A stretch of DNA of 14,081 nt from Hyphomicrobiales bacterium (GCA_020029455.1 JAIBJH010000093.1:1-14081); one strand, 5' to 3'; counted from the first letter of the stretch, positions 1 to 8,850 are shown. The notes: generated by a model not told the origin, from the sequence alone. Numbers and translations: made by a program.

Positions 1-931
1 TCGCCTGATTGGCGCGCAGTAAACGGCCCTTCACCTGCTCAATCGGATCATGCTCCTCGCGCATCTTCTGCACCTCTTCCTTGGTGCGATATTTGGCGGG
101 GTCGGACATGGAATGGCCGCGATAGCGATAGGTCATCATCTCAAGGATGTAAGGCCCTTCGCCTTCCCGGCAATGTTCGGTGGCGCGGTCGGCGGCATCC
201 TTCACAGCGCGAACATCCATGCCATCCACCTGCTCTGCCGGAATGCCGAAGGCCTCGCCACGTTCACCCAAATGCTCGGGGACTGCCGTGGAGCGTGGCG
301 CCGAGGTGCCCATGGCATAGCGGTTGTTCTCAATCACAAAGATGCAGGGCAGCTTCCAGATGGAAGCCATGTTGAAGGCCTCATAGACCTGGCCCTGGTT
401 GGCGGCGCCATCGCCGTAATAGGTCATGGAGACGTTCTTGTTGCCGCGATACTTGTTGGCGAAGGCGAGTCCCGTGCCCAGCGGCACTTGGGCGCCCACA
501 ATGCCGTGCCCGCCATAGAACTGCTTCTCCTTGGAGAACATGTGCATGGAGCCGCCCTTTCCCTTGGAAAGGCCGCCCCGGCGGCCCGTGAGCTCCGCCA
601 TAACACCAGCCGGGTCCATGCCGCAGGCCAGCATGTGGCCATGGTCGCGATAGGAGGTAATCACCTGGTCGCCCTCAATGGCCGCCATTTCCATGCCCAC
701 CACCACGGCTTCCTGGCCGATATAGAGGTGGCAGAAGCCGCCGATGAGGCCCATGCCGTAGAGCTGGCCTGCCTTTTCCTCAAAACGGCGGATGAGCAGC
801 ATGTCGCGGTAAGCCTGAAGCTCCTGCTCTGCGGTAAAACCACTGTTCTTGAGATTGCTTTTTGCCCCGTTTTTCACGGTTTTCTCGCCCCTTTGCTTCT
901 TGCGGGCGAGATAAGCTGACCGCACTGCCAT
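1..931 (-). CDS. pdhA: Pyruvate dehydrogenase E1 component, alpha subunit (3' end cut by window)
   Basis: This is the thiamine-diphosphate-dependent E1 alpha subunit of the pyruvate dehydrogenase complex, which with E1 beta decarboxylates pyruvate and passes the acetyl group to the E2 lipoyl domain. Reading the minus strand from ATG at 931-929 gives 310 open codons to the window edge; full-length relatives are about 340-350 residues, so roughly 35 are missing. After a basic, low-complexity stretch of about 30 residues the family core starts near FTAEQEL (32-38). Visible landmarks are EEKAGQLYGMGLIGGF (51-66), the TPP-binding GDGAANQG (173-180) with its partner NN (202-203), and the loop YRYRGHSMSDP (268-278) that carries the conserved serines. 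AGGAG lies 7 nt before the ATG. It follows the FtsB-like gene on the same strand, the usual alphaproteobacterial order; E1 beta is expected beyond position 1. The frame is intact. Confidence 0.96.
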   Translation of the reverse strand, partial: MAVRSAYLARKKQRGEKTVKNGAKSNLKNSGFTAEQELQAYRDMLLIRRFEEKAGQLYGMGLIGGFCHLYIGQEAVVVGMEMAAIEGDQVITSYRDHGHMLACGMDPAGVMAELTGRRGGLSKGKGGSMHMFSKEKQFYGGHGIVGAQVPLGTGLAFANKYRGNKNVSMTYYGDGAANQGQVYEAFNMASIWKLPCIFVIENNRYAMGTSAPRSTAVPEHLGERGEAFGIPAEQVDGMDVRAVKDAADRATEHCREGEGPYILEMMTYRYRGHSMSDPAKYRTKEEVQKMREEHDPIEQVKGRLLRANQA

Positions 932-957
932 GCCGCTGCTCCTGTTTGCAGCTCCAT

Positions 958-987
958 ATAGCAACTAAATCCTTGTGTGCACTGCAA
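958..987 (-). promoter_or_regulatory. Possible pdhA promoter
   Basis: On the minus strand, TTGCAG (982-987) and TGCTAT (958-963) lie 18 nt apart in the 111-nt gap between the FtsB-like gene and pdhA. An overlapping CTATAT (956-961) matches the -10 form often seen in Alphaproteobacteria. A start just downstream would leave a leader of about 20 nt containing the AGGAG of pdhA. The motif match is visible; promoter function is inferred. If real, pdhA is not wholly dependent on read-through from upstream. Confidence 0.35.
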
Positions 988-1042
988 AAAACGACAATTA
1001 ACTGGATTTCAGTTTATCGCATTGATCGGCTTGGGTTTAGGT

Positions 1043-1351
1043 TCATTTCACCCGGACGATCAGGTCATCCCTGCCGACCCAGTTCAATTCGTTGCGAGCG
1101 AGCTCGTCCAATAGATCCGCATCGACGCTTTCCGGCCGCATCGCAGCCACTTTGGCCTGCAACCTATTCTTTTGGGCCTGGGACTGCTGCAAATCGGCTT
1201 TCAGGGCGACGAGTTCACCCTCTAGCCGCAAGACATAGCCCTGCCCCCGGGGGCCATACCAGGCGTGCCAGGCAAAATAGCCAAGAAGCGCAAGGCAACC
1301 GATGCTTACAAGGAAATCAAATCTGGGATGCCGCAACTCGATCATGCACAT
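1043..1351 (-). CDS. FtsB/DivIC-like septum formation initiator
   Basis: A 102-residue small bitopic protein of the FtsB/DivIC family, which in other bacteria joins FtsL and FtsQ in the periplasmic part of the divisome. The protein has a short N-terminus, one hydrophobic segment at about residues 13-31 (FLVSIGCLALLGYFAWHAW), and then a heptad-like charged and leucine stretch at about 40-70 (LEGELVALKADLQQSQAQK) expected to form a coiled coil. The C-terminal LLDELARNELNWVGRDD (79-95) is typical of the alphaproteobacterial version. The usual start is uncertain: ATG at 1351 and a second in-frame ATG at 1345 both lack a clear Shine-Dalgarno sequence. The gene lies between eno and pdhA, as in many relatives, but here a plus-strand regulator separates it from eno. 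A palindrome lies 15 nt upstream. The family call is good; a division role is inferred from the family. Confidence 0.85.
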   Translation of the reverse strand: MCMIELRHPRFDFLVSIGCLALLGYFAWHAWYGPRGQGYVLRLEGELVALKADLQQSQAQKNRLQAKVAAMRPESVDADLLDELARNELNWVGRDDLIVRVK

Positions 1352-1366
1352 TGTTTTGCAGCCGCC

Positions 1367-1385
1367 GGTTAAGGTTTCCTTAACC
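1367..1385. promoter_or_regulatory. Perfect palindrome matching a CtrA box (TTAA-N7-TTAA)
   Basis: The 19-nt sequence GGTTAAGGTTTCCTTAACC is an 8-bp perfect inverted repeat around TTT. It contains TTAA (1369-1372), seven bases, TTAA (1380-1383) followed by C, which is the CtrA full-site pattern TTAA-N7-TTAAC on either strand. It sits in the divergent gap between the FtsB-like gene (15 nt before its ATG) and the Rrf2-family gene (58 nt before its ATG). Alternative readings are an operator for the Rrf2 regulator itself or a leader hairpin. The symmetry and spacing are seen; the binding protein is inferred. Confidence 0.45.
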
Positions 1386-1443
1386 TCATGGCGCAGCCTT
1401 CATCGGCCTTGCAATTTGGGCCCGGAATGGCGATTTATAGGCC

Positions 1444-1860
1444 ATGTTATCGAGCAGCAGATTTGTGGTCGCGATTCACGCGCTAAGTGTCCTCGCCCGG
1501 AATAAGGGCAAGGGGCCCGTGTGTTCGAATATCATTGCTGATAGCGTCCACACCAATCCCGTAGTTATCCGGCGCCTCATGTCGGAGCTTGAACGGTCGT
1601 CGCTGGTCAAGTCGACCTCAGGCCGCACTGGCGGCTTTGAACTGGCCAAGGCGGCACCTACCATCAGCCTTGCGGATGTTTATTCGGCAGTTGAAGACGA
1701 AACGGTCTTCCGCCCTCACAAGATCGATCCGAGCGTCGATTGCCCGGTGGCGAAGCAACTGATGTCGGTTCTCTCGCCGCCCCTGCGAGCGGCGGAAAAG
1801 GCGCTCACACAATCACTGCAGCACACGACCCTTGAGGACGTGATACGAGCCTTTGCCTAA
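1444..1860 (+). CDS. Rrf2-family winged-helix transcriptional regulator
   Basis: A 138-residue DNA-binding protein of the Rrf2 family. The N-terminus SSSRFVVAIHALSVLA (3-18) is the standard first helix. A helix-turn-helix follows at about 28-52 (NPVVIRRLMSELE is the recognition region), and the wing carries the family signature TSGRTGGFELAKA (58-70). Only Cys27 and Cys100 are present. The three-cysteine cluster that binds Fe-S in IscR or NsrR is absent, so it resembles the cluster-free YwnA-like branch; what it senses is unknown. ATG at 1444 is chosen because it gives the normal family N-terminus; no Shine-Dalgarno is visible, and TTATAG (1435-1440) lies so close that a very short leader is possible. 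It is divergent from the FtsB-like gene and convergent with eno, overlapping it by 4 nt. Its targets cannot be read from the sequence; the divergent gap is the first place to look. Confidence 0.88.
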   Translation: MLSSSRFVVAIHALSVLARNKGKGPVCSNIIADSVHTNPVVIRRLMSELERSSLVKSTSGRTGGFELAKAAPTISLADVYSAVEDETVFRPHKIDPSVDCPVAKQLMSVLSPPLRAAEKALTQSLQHTTLEDVIRAFA

Positions 1861-3134
1861 GCCTTGAGTACTGCCCGCCCCTGATATTGCGCAGCGGACC
1901 CCAGCTCCTCTTCGATGCGAAGGAGTTGGTTGTACTTCGCCAAGCGGTCAGAACGCGCAAGCGATCCAGTCTTGATCTGCCCGCAGTTCGTTGCCACGGC
2001 GAGATCAGCAATCGTTGCGTCTTCCGTTTCGCCTGAGCGATGGGACATGACGGCACGATAACCTGCCTTGTGCGCCATCTCCACGGCTTCAAGAGTCTCG
2101 GTCAGCGAGCCTATCTGGTTGACCTTCACCAGAATGGCGTTGGCTATGTTCTTCTCGATGCCTTGCGACAGACGCTTGGTATTGGTGACAAAGAGATCAT
2201 CGCCCACCAGTTGAACCTTGTCGCCGATGAGATCCGTCACCTGTTTCCAACCGTCCCAGTCATCTTCCGAAAGCCCGTCCTCGATGGAGATGATGGGATA
2301 GGTCTTCGAGAGCTTGGCAAGATATTCCGCCTGCTCCTTGATGCTGCGCGTCACGCCCTCGCCAGCGTAGACATATTTGCCATCCTTAAAGAACTCGGTC
2401 GCCGCGCAATCAAGGCCAAGGTAGATGTCCCTGCCGGGCTTGAAACCGGCCTGCTCGATGGACTTCATCACGAAATCAAGTGCTGCCTCCGCTGAAGGCA
2501 GGTTCGGCGCAAAGCCGCCCTCATCGCCCACATTGGTGTTATGGCCTGCCGTCTTGAGCGCTCCCTTCAGCGTGTGAAATGTTTCCGCACCCATGCGCAG
2601 CGCTTCCTTGAAGCTCGAAGCACCCACCGGTAAGATCATGAATTCCTGGAAGTCGATGGGGTTGTCGGCATGAACGCCACCATTGATGATGTTCATCATC
2701 GGCACCGGTAGAATGCGCGCAGAAGCGCCACCAACATAACGGTAAAGCGGAAGCGCTGCCGCATCGGCTGCCGCCTTGGCGACTGCCAGTGAAACCCCGA
2801 GGATGGCATTTGCACCAAGACGCGCCTTGTTCGGCGTTCCATCCAGCTCGATCATGGCCCGGTCAATGCCGATCTGGTTCTCGGCGTCCATATCTGCAAG
2901 TGCCTCGAAGATCTCTCCATTCACGGCGGCAACAGCCTTCTCAACACCTTTACCCAAATAACGCTTCTTGTCCCCGTCGCGCAGTTCCATCGCCTCGTGC
3001 GCTCCCGTGGATGCGCCGGAAGGCACCGCCGCACGGCCGAAGGAACCATCCTCCAGCGTCACATCCACCTCCACCGTGGGGTTGCCGCGGCTGTCGAGAA
3101 TTTCACGCGCGCTGATGTCTAAAATGGCGGTCAT
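1857..3134 (-). CDS. eno: Enolase (phosphopyruvate hydratase)
   Basis: The glycolytic enzyme that interconverts 2-phosphoglycerate and phosphoenolpyruvate; in many bacteria it is also a degradosome partner. The 425-residue length is normal. The N-terminal capping domain includes SRGNPTVEV (15-23) and the flexible loop PSGASTGAHEA (38-48). The barrel carries the VGDEGGFAP loop with Glu205, metal ligands Asp242, Glu285 and Asp312/Asp313, the signature ILVKVNQIGSLTET (334-347) with catalytic Lys337, and SHRSGETED (364-372). ATG at 3134 is preceded by AGGAG about 9 nt away. It is transcribed alone toward the Rrf2 gene, and its TAG stop interlocks with that gene's TAA. No hairpin terminator fits between the two genes, so any terminator must lie within the neighbouring coding sequence or transcription runs on antisense to the regulator toward the FtsB-like gene. 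Confidence 0.99.
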   Translation of the reverse strand: MTAILDISAREILDSRGNPTVEVDVTLEDGSFGRAAVPSGASTGAHEAMELRDGDKKRYLGKGVEKAVAAVNGEIFEALADMDAENQIGIDRAMIELDGTPNKARLGANAILGVSLAVAKAAADAAALPLYRYVGGASARILPVPMMNIINGGVHADNPIDFQEFMILPVGASSFKEALRMGAETFHTLKGALKTAGHNTNVGDEGGFAPNLPSAEAALDFVMKSIEQAGFKPGRDIYLGLDCAATEFFKDGKYVYAGEGVTRSIKEQAEYLAKLSKTYPIISIEDGLSEDDWDGWKQVTDLIGDKVQLVGDDLFVTNTKRLSQGIEKNIANAILVKVNQIGSLTETLEAVEMAHKAGYRAVMSHRSGETEDATIADLAVATNCGQIKTGSLARSDRLAKYNQLLRIEEELGSAAQYQGRAVLKA

Positions 3135-3166
3135 TGTCTGGGCTCCTGAACTGCTTTTCGCAGGGG

Positions 3167-3195
3167 CTTATGATGGGCAGACCCGCCAAATGCAA
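3167..3195 (-). promoter_or_regulatory. Likely eno promoter
   Basis: On the minus strand TTGCAT (3190-3195) and CATAAG (3167-3172) are separated by 17 nt. Transcription would start near 3160, giving a leader of about 25 nt that carries the AGGAG of eno. Spacing and position are good, and the hexamers match the sigma-70 consensus at about four of six positions each. Function is inferred. Confidence 0.45.
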
Positions 3196-3394
3196 GAATT
3201 TTGAGGTGCGCTCATCAGTACTTCCACACTCCGCAATCAGAGCAATGCGACAGGCTTCTTGGACAGGCCCACGATGGTCTTGGCCACAAGGTCCAAGTTA
3301 CGGTCGGGCATCGGCGGATAGCATGCAGCGCCACCAATACCACGCATCACTGCGGCAACCGTCATCGGCTCCCGTTGTGGCCGATCCGGTGGCC

Positions 3395-3413
3395 AAATCG
3401 GCAAATCCGATTT
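3395..3413. repeat. 7-bp inverted repeat in the eno/hydroxylase gap
   Basis: AAATCGG and CCGATTT form a perfect 7-bp inverted repeat with a 5-nt loop (CAAAT). It lies about 100 nt before the hydroxylase start and 260 nt before eno. The stem is only moderately GC-rich and no clean U-tract follows on either strand, so it is a weak terminator at best; an operator is an equal possibility. Confidence 0.35.
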
Positions 3414-3476
3414 TGACTTGTGCCCGAACCCACATTCCGTCCCGCCTCGGCGCTTGCGCGGAAGCGTTCTCCTGGG

Positions 3477-3505
3477 TTGTTTCAACCAGCCGTCAGAGAT
3501 AAACT
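3477..3505 (+). promoter_or_regulatory. Possible promoter giving a leaderless hydroxylase mRNA
   Basis: TTGTTT (3477-3482) and TAAACT (3500-3505) are 17 nt apart. The expected transcription start, 6-8 nt after the -10 box, falls at about 3512, which is the A of the ATG. No Shine-Dalgarno sequence is visible before this start, and an in-frame TAA at 3500-3502 rules out an upstream start. The two facts together suggest a leaderless transcript. Confidence 0.35.
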
Positions 3506-3511
3506 GGCCTC

Positions 3512-4342
3512 ATGGGCGACGCTACAGAAATCAAATCCGCCAAGGCTACTGCAAAGCCTGACGCATTTGCCAAGCGGCGGCGGAAATTTGTCAAAAATGC
3601 CGGTCGCCGCCTTACGCGCGTTCTGGGCAACTTCCTGGGCCGCCAGTCATTGGTTGGTGACAAACCCATTGTTTCGAACGAGCACTTCCCACATCTCCGG
3701 GAATTCGAAAAGAACTGGCGTGTAGTTCTGAAAGAAGCTCAGCAAGTTCTCAAGCACCGCGATGCCATTCCGGCTTTCCATGATGTTTCGCCTGACCAGC
3801 ACAAGATTTCGACTGGCAAGAATTGGCGCACCTTCATTCTCTATGGATTTGGTGATAGGCTTGAGAAGAATTGCGCCCAGGTACCCGAAACGGCCCGTCT
3901 GCTCGCCGCCGTTCCCAATATCCAGACAGCCTGGTTCTCGATCCTGAGTCCGGGCTATCACATCAGGGCCCACAAGGGGGTCTCGAAGGGCATCCTGCGT
4001 GCCCATCTCGGTCTCGTTATTCCGAAAGATTCTGAAAAATGCCGCATCCGCGTGGGCGATGTCATCAAGGTCTGGCGGCCGGGCGAAATCTTTGTCTTCG
4101 ATGATACCTACGAACACGAAGTGTGGAACGACACGGACGAAGAACGTGTCATCCTGCTCTTCGATTTTGACAGGCCCATGCGCTTCTGGGGCCGCTTTGT
4201 CACCAAGCTGTTCATCCGTGTGATGAAGCTCACGGCCTTCTACCAGGAGCCCAAAAAAAACATGACAGATTTTGAGGCGCGCTTCGAAGCGGCTGCCAAG
4301 CGCTACAACGACAATCTCGAGAAACTTTCCCATCACGAGTGA
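3512..4342 (+). CDS. Aspartyl/asparaginyl beta-hydroxylase family protein (2-oxoglutarate/Fe(II) oxygenase)
   Basis: A 276-residue protein with the aspartyl/asparaginyl beta-hydroxylase fold (the family that includes AspH and the lipid A hydroxylase LpxO). These enzymes use Fe(II), O2 and 2-oxoglutarate. After a basic N-terminus (residues 8-45, with RRR and KRRRK clusters) the core begins near 50. The key motif H-x-G followed by RAHLGL is seen as IRAHKG (151-156) and ILRAHLGLVIP (161-171). A second block is FVFDDTYEHEVWN (194-206), followed by ERVILLFDFDRP (211-222). His154 and His202 are the probable iron ligands, and Arg212 the probable 2-oxoglutarate anchor. No signal peptide or certain membrane helix is visible; LpxO proteins normally have membrane segments, so a lipid A role is only one option. 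The substrate is unknown. The start is fixed by an in-frame stop just upstream. The gene converges on the ribosomal operon and shares its terminator region. Confidence 0.85.
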   Translation: MGDATEIKSAKATAKPDAFAKRRRKFVKNAGRRLTRVLGNFLGRQSLVGDKPIVSNEHFPHLREFEKNWRVVLKEAQQVLKHRDAIPAFHDVSPDQHKISTGKNWRTFILYGFGDRLEKNCAQVPETARLLAAVPNIQTAWFSILSPGYHIRAHKGVSKGILRAHLGLVIPKDSEKCRIRVGDVIKVWRPGEIFVFDDTYEHEVWNDTDEERVILLFDFDRPMRFWGRFVTKLFIRVMKLTAFYQEPKKNMTDFEARFEAAAKRYNDNLEKLSHHE

Positions 4343-4352
4343 GCAAAACAAA

Positions 4353-4376
4353 AAAGGCGGGCCGAAACCCGCCTTT
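4353..4376 (-). terminator. Intrinsic terminator of the ribosomal protein/rpoA operon
   Basis: AAAGGCGGG (4353-4361) pairs perfectly with CCCGCCTTT (4368-4376) around a 6-nt loop. On the minus strand the stem is followed by a T-rich run (TTTTTTGTTTT counting from the stem's last bases), which is the classic form for ending the rplQ transcript 24 nt after its stop. On the plus strand only TTTCC follows, so it should stop the hydroxylase transcript less well, although its stop codon is 10 nt away. Confidence 0.9.
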
Positions 4377-4399
4377 CCAAATTCAATTGGCAACTCAGA

Positions 4400-5731
<1,332 letters not shown>

Positions 5732-5822
5732 GTTCCCATGTGCCTCCGGCAGATTGCCCTGCCCTGTCTAGAATTCTTCTCGCGGCCATCCTGCTGCGTG
5801 CAGGCGGCCCGTATTTGTTGCG

Positions 5823-6221
5823 TCAGACGCGGCGGCGCTTGGGCGGCCGGCAGCCATTGTGCGGGATCGGCGTCACATCACGGATCGATGTCACCTGAAG
5901 GCCTGCGGCCTGCAGTGCGCGAAGTGCGGACTCACGGCCCGAGCCAGGGCCACACACCTCGACCTCTACAGTGCGCATGCCATGTTCCATGGCAGCCTTG
6001 GCCACCTGCTCACCGGCAACCTGCGCCGCGTATGGCGTGGACTTGCGCGAACCCTTGAAACCAAGCTTGCCAGCCGAGGCCCAGGAGATCGTATTGCCCT
6101 GCACATCGGTGATAGTGATCATCGTGTTATTGAAACTGGAATTGACATGCACCACGCCGGAGGAAACATTCTTCCGTTCCTTGCGCTTTCCGGTGCGGGC
6201 TGCTGTTGCTTCTTTAGCCAT
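5823..6221 (-). CDS. rpsK: 30S ribosomal protein S11
   Basis: S11 sits on the platform of the small subunit near the mRNA exit and helps form the Shine-Dalgarno cleft. The 132 residues match the usual 129-132. The body reads VVHVNSSFNNTMITITD (23-39), followed by the glycine-rich GSRKSTPYAAQ segment. The end PHNGCRPPKRRRV is the conserved basic tail. ATG at 6221 lies 12 nt after the rpsM stop. The spacer has no good Shine-Dalgarno, so translation is probably coupled to rpsM. A 91-nt gap with no clear hairpin separates it from rpoA downstream. Confidence 0.98.
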   Translation of the reverse strand: MAKEATAARTGKRKERKNVSSGVVHVNSSFNNTMITITDVQGNTISWASAGKLGFKGSRKSTPYAAQVAGEQVAKAAMEHGMRTVEVEVCGPGSGRESALRALQAAGLQVTSIRDVTPIPHNGCRPPKRRRV

Positions 6222-6233
6222 GGGTCAGGTGTC

Positions 6234-6602
6234 TCACTTCTTCTTGCCGGCAATCGGCTTGGCCGGACCCTTGCGGGTGCGGGCGTTGGTGTGGGTGCGC
6301 TGGCCGCGAACAGGAAGGCCCTTGCGGTGGCGCAGGCCACGGTAGCAATTGAGATCAGTCAGGCGCTTGATGTTGATCGAAACATCGCGGCGAAGGTCGC
6401 CTTCCACCATATAGTCGCGGTCGATGATTTCGCGGATGGCCAGCACTTCGGCGTCCGAAAGTTCGTTCACCCGCTTGGAGGCCGGAATCTTGACCTCATT
6501 ACAAATGACCTTGGCATTGACCGGGCCGATGCCGTAGATATAGCGCAACGCGATTTCCACGCGCTTGCCTGTTGGAATGTTGACGCCTGCAATACGGGCC
6601 AC
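6234..6602 (-). CDS. rpsM: 30S ribosomal protein S13
   Basis: S13 lies in the head of the small subunit and contacts the P-site tRNA and the large subunit. The 122 residues are normal: the N-terminus ARIAGVNIPTGKRVEIALRY (2-21) with YGIGPVNA is the family signature, and the basic tail GLPVRGQRTHTNARTRKGP (93-111) reaches the P site. The start codon is GTG (6600-6602), the only non-ATG start in the operon, with GGAG 7 nt upstream (TTGGAGATTTTTC then GTG). The unusually long 191-nt gap before it may hold a promoter. It leads an alpha-operon-like group (rpsM, rpsK, rpoA-rplQ) that lacks rpsD. Confidence 0.98.
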   Translation of the reverse strand: MARIAGVNIPTGKRVEIALRYIYGIGPVNAKVICNEVKIPASKRVNELSDAEVLAIREIIDRDYMVEGDLRRDVSINIKRLTDLNCYRGLRHRKGLPVRGQRTHTNARTRKGPAKPIAGKKK

Positions 6603-6697
6603 GAAAAATCTCCAATATATTCAAAGGCTTGTGAGCCTCGTGTTAACGTCCCGAGACAAGGCCGCTAAGCCTTTCCCATAAAATCAAGGCCGCGCCC

Positions 6698-6714
6698 GGA
6701 GAGAGATTCTCTCC
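6698..6714. repeat. Hairpin in the adk-rpsM gap
   Basis: GGAGAGAGATTCTCTCC is a perfect 7-bp inverted repeat around GAT. No U-run follows on the minus strand (GGGCGCGG does), so it is not a standard terminator. Two weaker hairpins lie between it and rpsM: AGGCT/AGCCT (6625-6638) and AAGGC/GCCTT (6658-6673). Together they could fold the rpsM leader; no known riboswitch or S4-binding pseudoknot was recognised. Confidence 0.4.
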
Positions 6715-6746
6715 AAACGAGCCTGTCAGAGACTGAGAATGCGCCG

Positions 6747-6775
6747 TCCTTAGAGGTGAATCGCCGAGACGTCAA
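6747..6775 (-). promoter_or_regulatory. Possible internal promoter for rpsM-rpsK-rpoA-rplQ
   Basis: In the 191-nt gap after adk, the minus strand has TTGACG (6770-6775), 17 nt, then TAAGGA (6747-6752); CTAAGG one base earlier is an alternative -10. The -35 box is near perfect and the -10 poor. The long gap in an otherwise tight operon supports a separate promoter, but the assignment is an inference. Confidence 0.3.
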
Positions 6776-6793
6776 CCCAAGGAGCAAGCAAAT

Positions 6794-7449
6794 TCAGCCT
6801 TTTGCGACTCCGTTCAGCACCTTAGCGATGGAGGCCGTAACAGCCCCGATCTCCGCCATGCCGTCCACCACCGAGAGCTTGCCTGCCTTGGCGTAGTAGG
6901 ACACCAGGGGGGCGGTCTGCCGGTTGTAGACCTGAAGCCGGTCGCGCACCGTCTTTTCATTATCGTCGGCCCGGCGCACGAACTCCGTCCCTCCGCAATT
7001 GTCACAAACCCCTGGCTTCTTGGTCGGCTGGAATTTGTCATGGTAGCTCTTGCCGCACGTCTTGCAGGTAAAACGGCCTGCAATACGCCCAACTAGGGCT
7101 TCATCATCCGCCCGCATCTCGATCACGGCATCAAGCTTTGAGCCGCGTCCTGCGAGCATCTTGTCCAGAGCCTCAGCCTGGGCCGGCGTCCGGGGAAACC
7201 CGTCGAACACCACACCCTTGGCCACGTCGGGCTTGTCCAATCGCTCAGACACGATGCCAACGATTACGTCATCGGAAACAAGGTCACCCTTGTCCATGAT
7301 CGCCTTGGCCTTGAGCCCGGTCTCCGTACCAGCGGCAATCGCTGCCCGCAGCATATCCCCTGTGGACAATTGCTTCAGGCCGTACTGCTCTTCGAGAATC
7401 TTGGCCTGGGTGCCCTTTCCGGCGCCAGGTGGTCCAAGAAGAATAAGAT

Positions 7450-7453
<4 letters not shown>
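6794..7453 (-). CDS. adk: Adenylate kinase (zinc-type LID)
   Basis: This enzyme interconverts ATP plus AMP with two ADP and sets the adenylate balance in the cytoplasm. The 219 residues are of the long-LID type. The P-loop is GPPGAGKGT (7-15). The AMP-binding region includes STGDMLRAA (30-38) and FDGFPRT (83-89). The LID carries Cys130, Cys133, Cys150 and Cys153 in two CxxC pairs (FTCKTCGKSYH and VCDNCGG), which bind structural zinc in Gram-positive and many alphaproteobacterial enzymes and are absent in E. coli. The ATG overlaps the secY stop (ATGA), so translation is probably coupled. Its place between secY and rpsM is normal for this class. Confidence 0.98.
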
Positions 7454-8781
<1,328 letters not shown>

Positions 8782-8850
8782 GTCTTTCGCCCTTGCCTGT
8801 TACCGGAACGCCTTATGTGGGTTTCCGGCGCCCATGGATCAACTGCTACT

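Larger units (their letters stand above)
3135..3511. other. 377-nt intergenic region between eno and the hydroxylase gene
   Basis: This gap separates two divergent genes. It holds the likely eno promoter on its left, a 7-bp inverted repeat near the centre (3395-3413) and a possible promoter for the hydroxylase at its right edge. No gene is convincing. A minus-strand reading frame of 82 codons (3237-3485) has no recognisable domain and no good ribosome binding site. The gap is longer than needed for two simple promoters, so regulatory sites or a decayed gene are possible. Confidence 0.6.

Noticed and set aside
50..919. A 289-codon plus-strand open frame opposite pdhA
   Set aside because: The minus strand gives a full, motif-complete PdhA over the same bases; the plus product has no recognisable fold.
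862..1383. A 173-codon plus-strand frame across the pdhA promoter and FtsB-like gene
   Set aside because: It overlaps two supported minus-strand genes and has no motif.
3237..3485. An 82-codon minus-strand frame upstream of eno
   Set aside because: A short stretch faintly recalls the C-terminus of UbiX-type flavoproteins, but the length, lack of ribosome binding site and absence of the rest of the domain make this too weak to call.
8803..8828. 6-bp inverted repeat CCGGAA/TTCCGG in the rplO-secY gap as a terminator
   Set aside because: The loop is 14 nt, there is no U-run, and secY must be transcribed through it.
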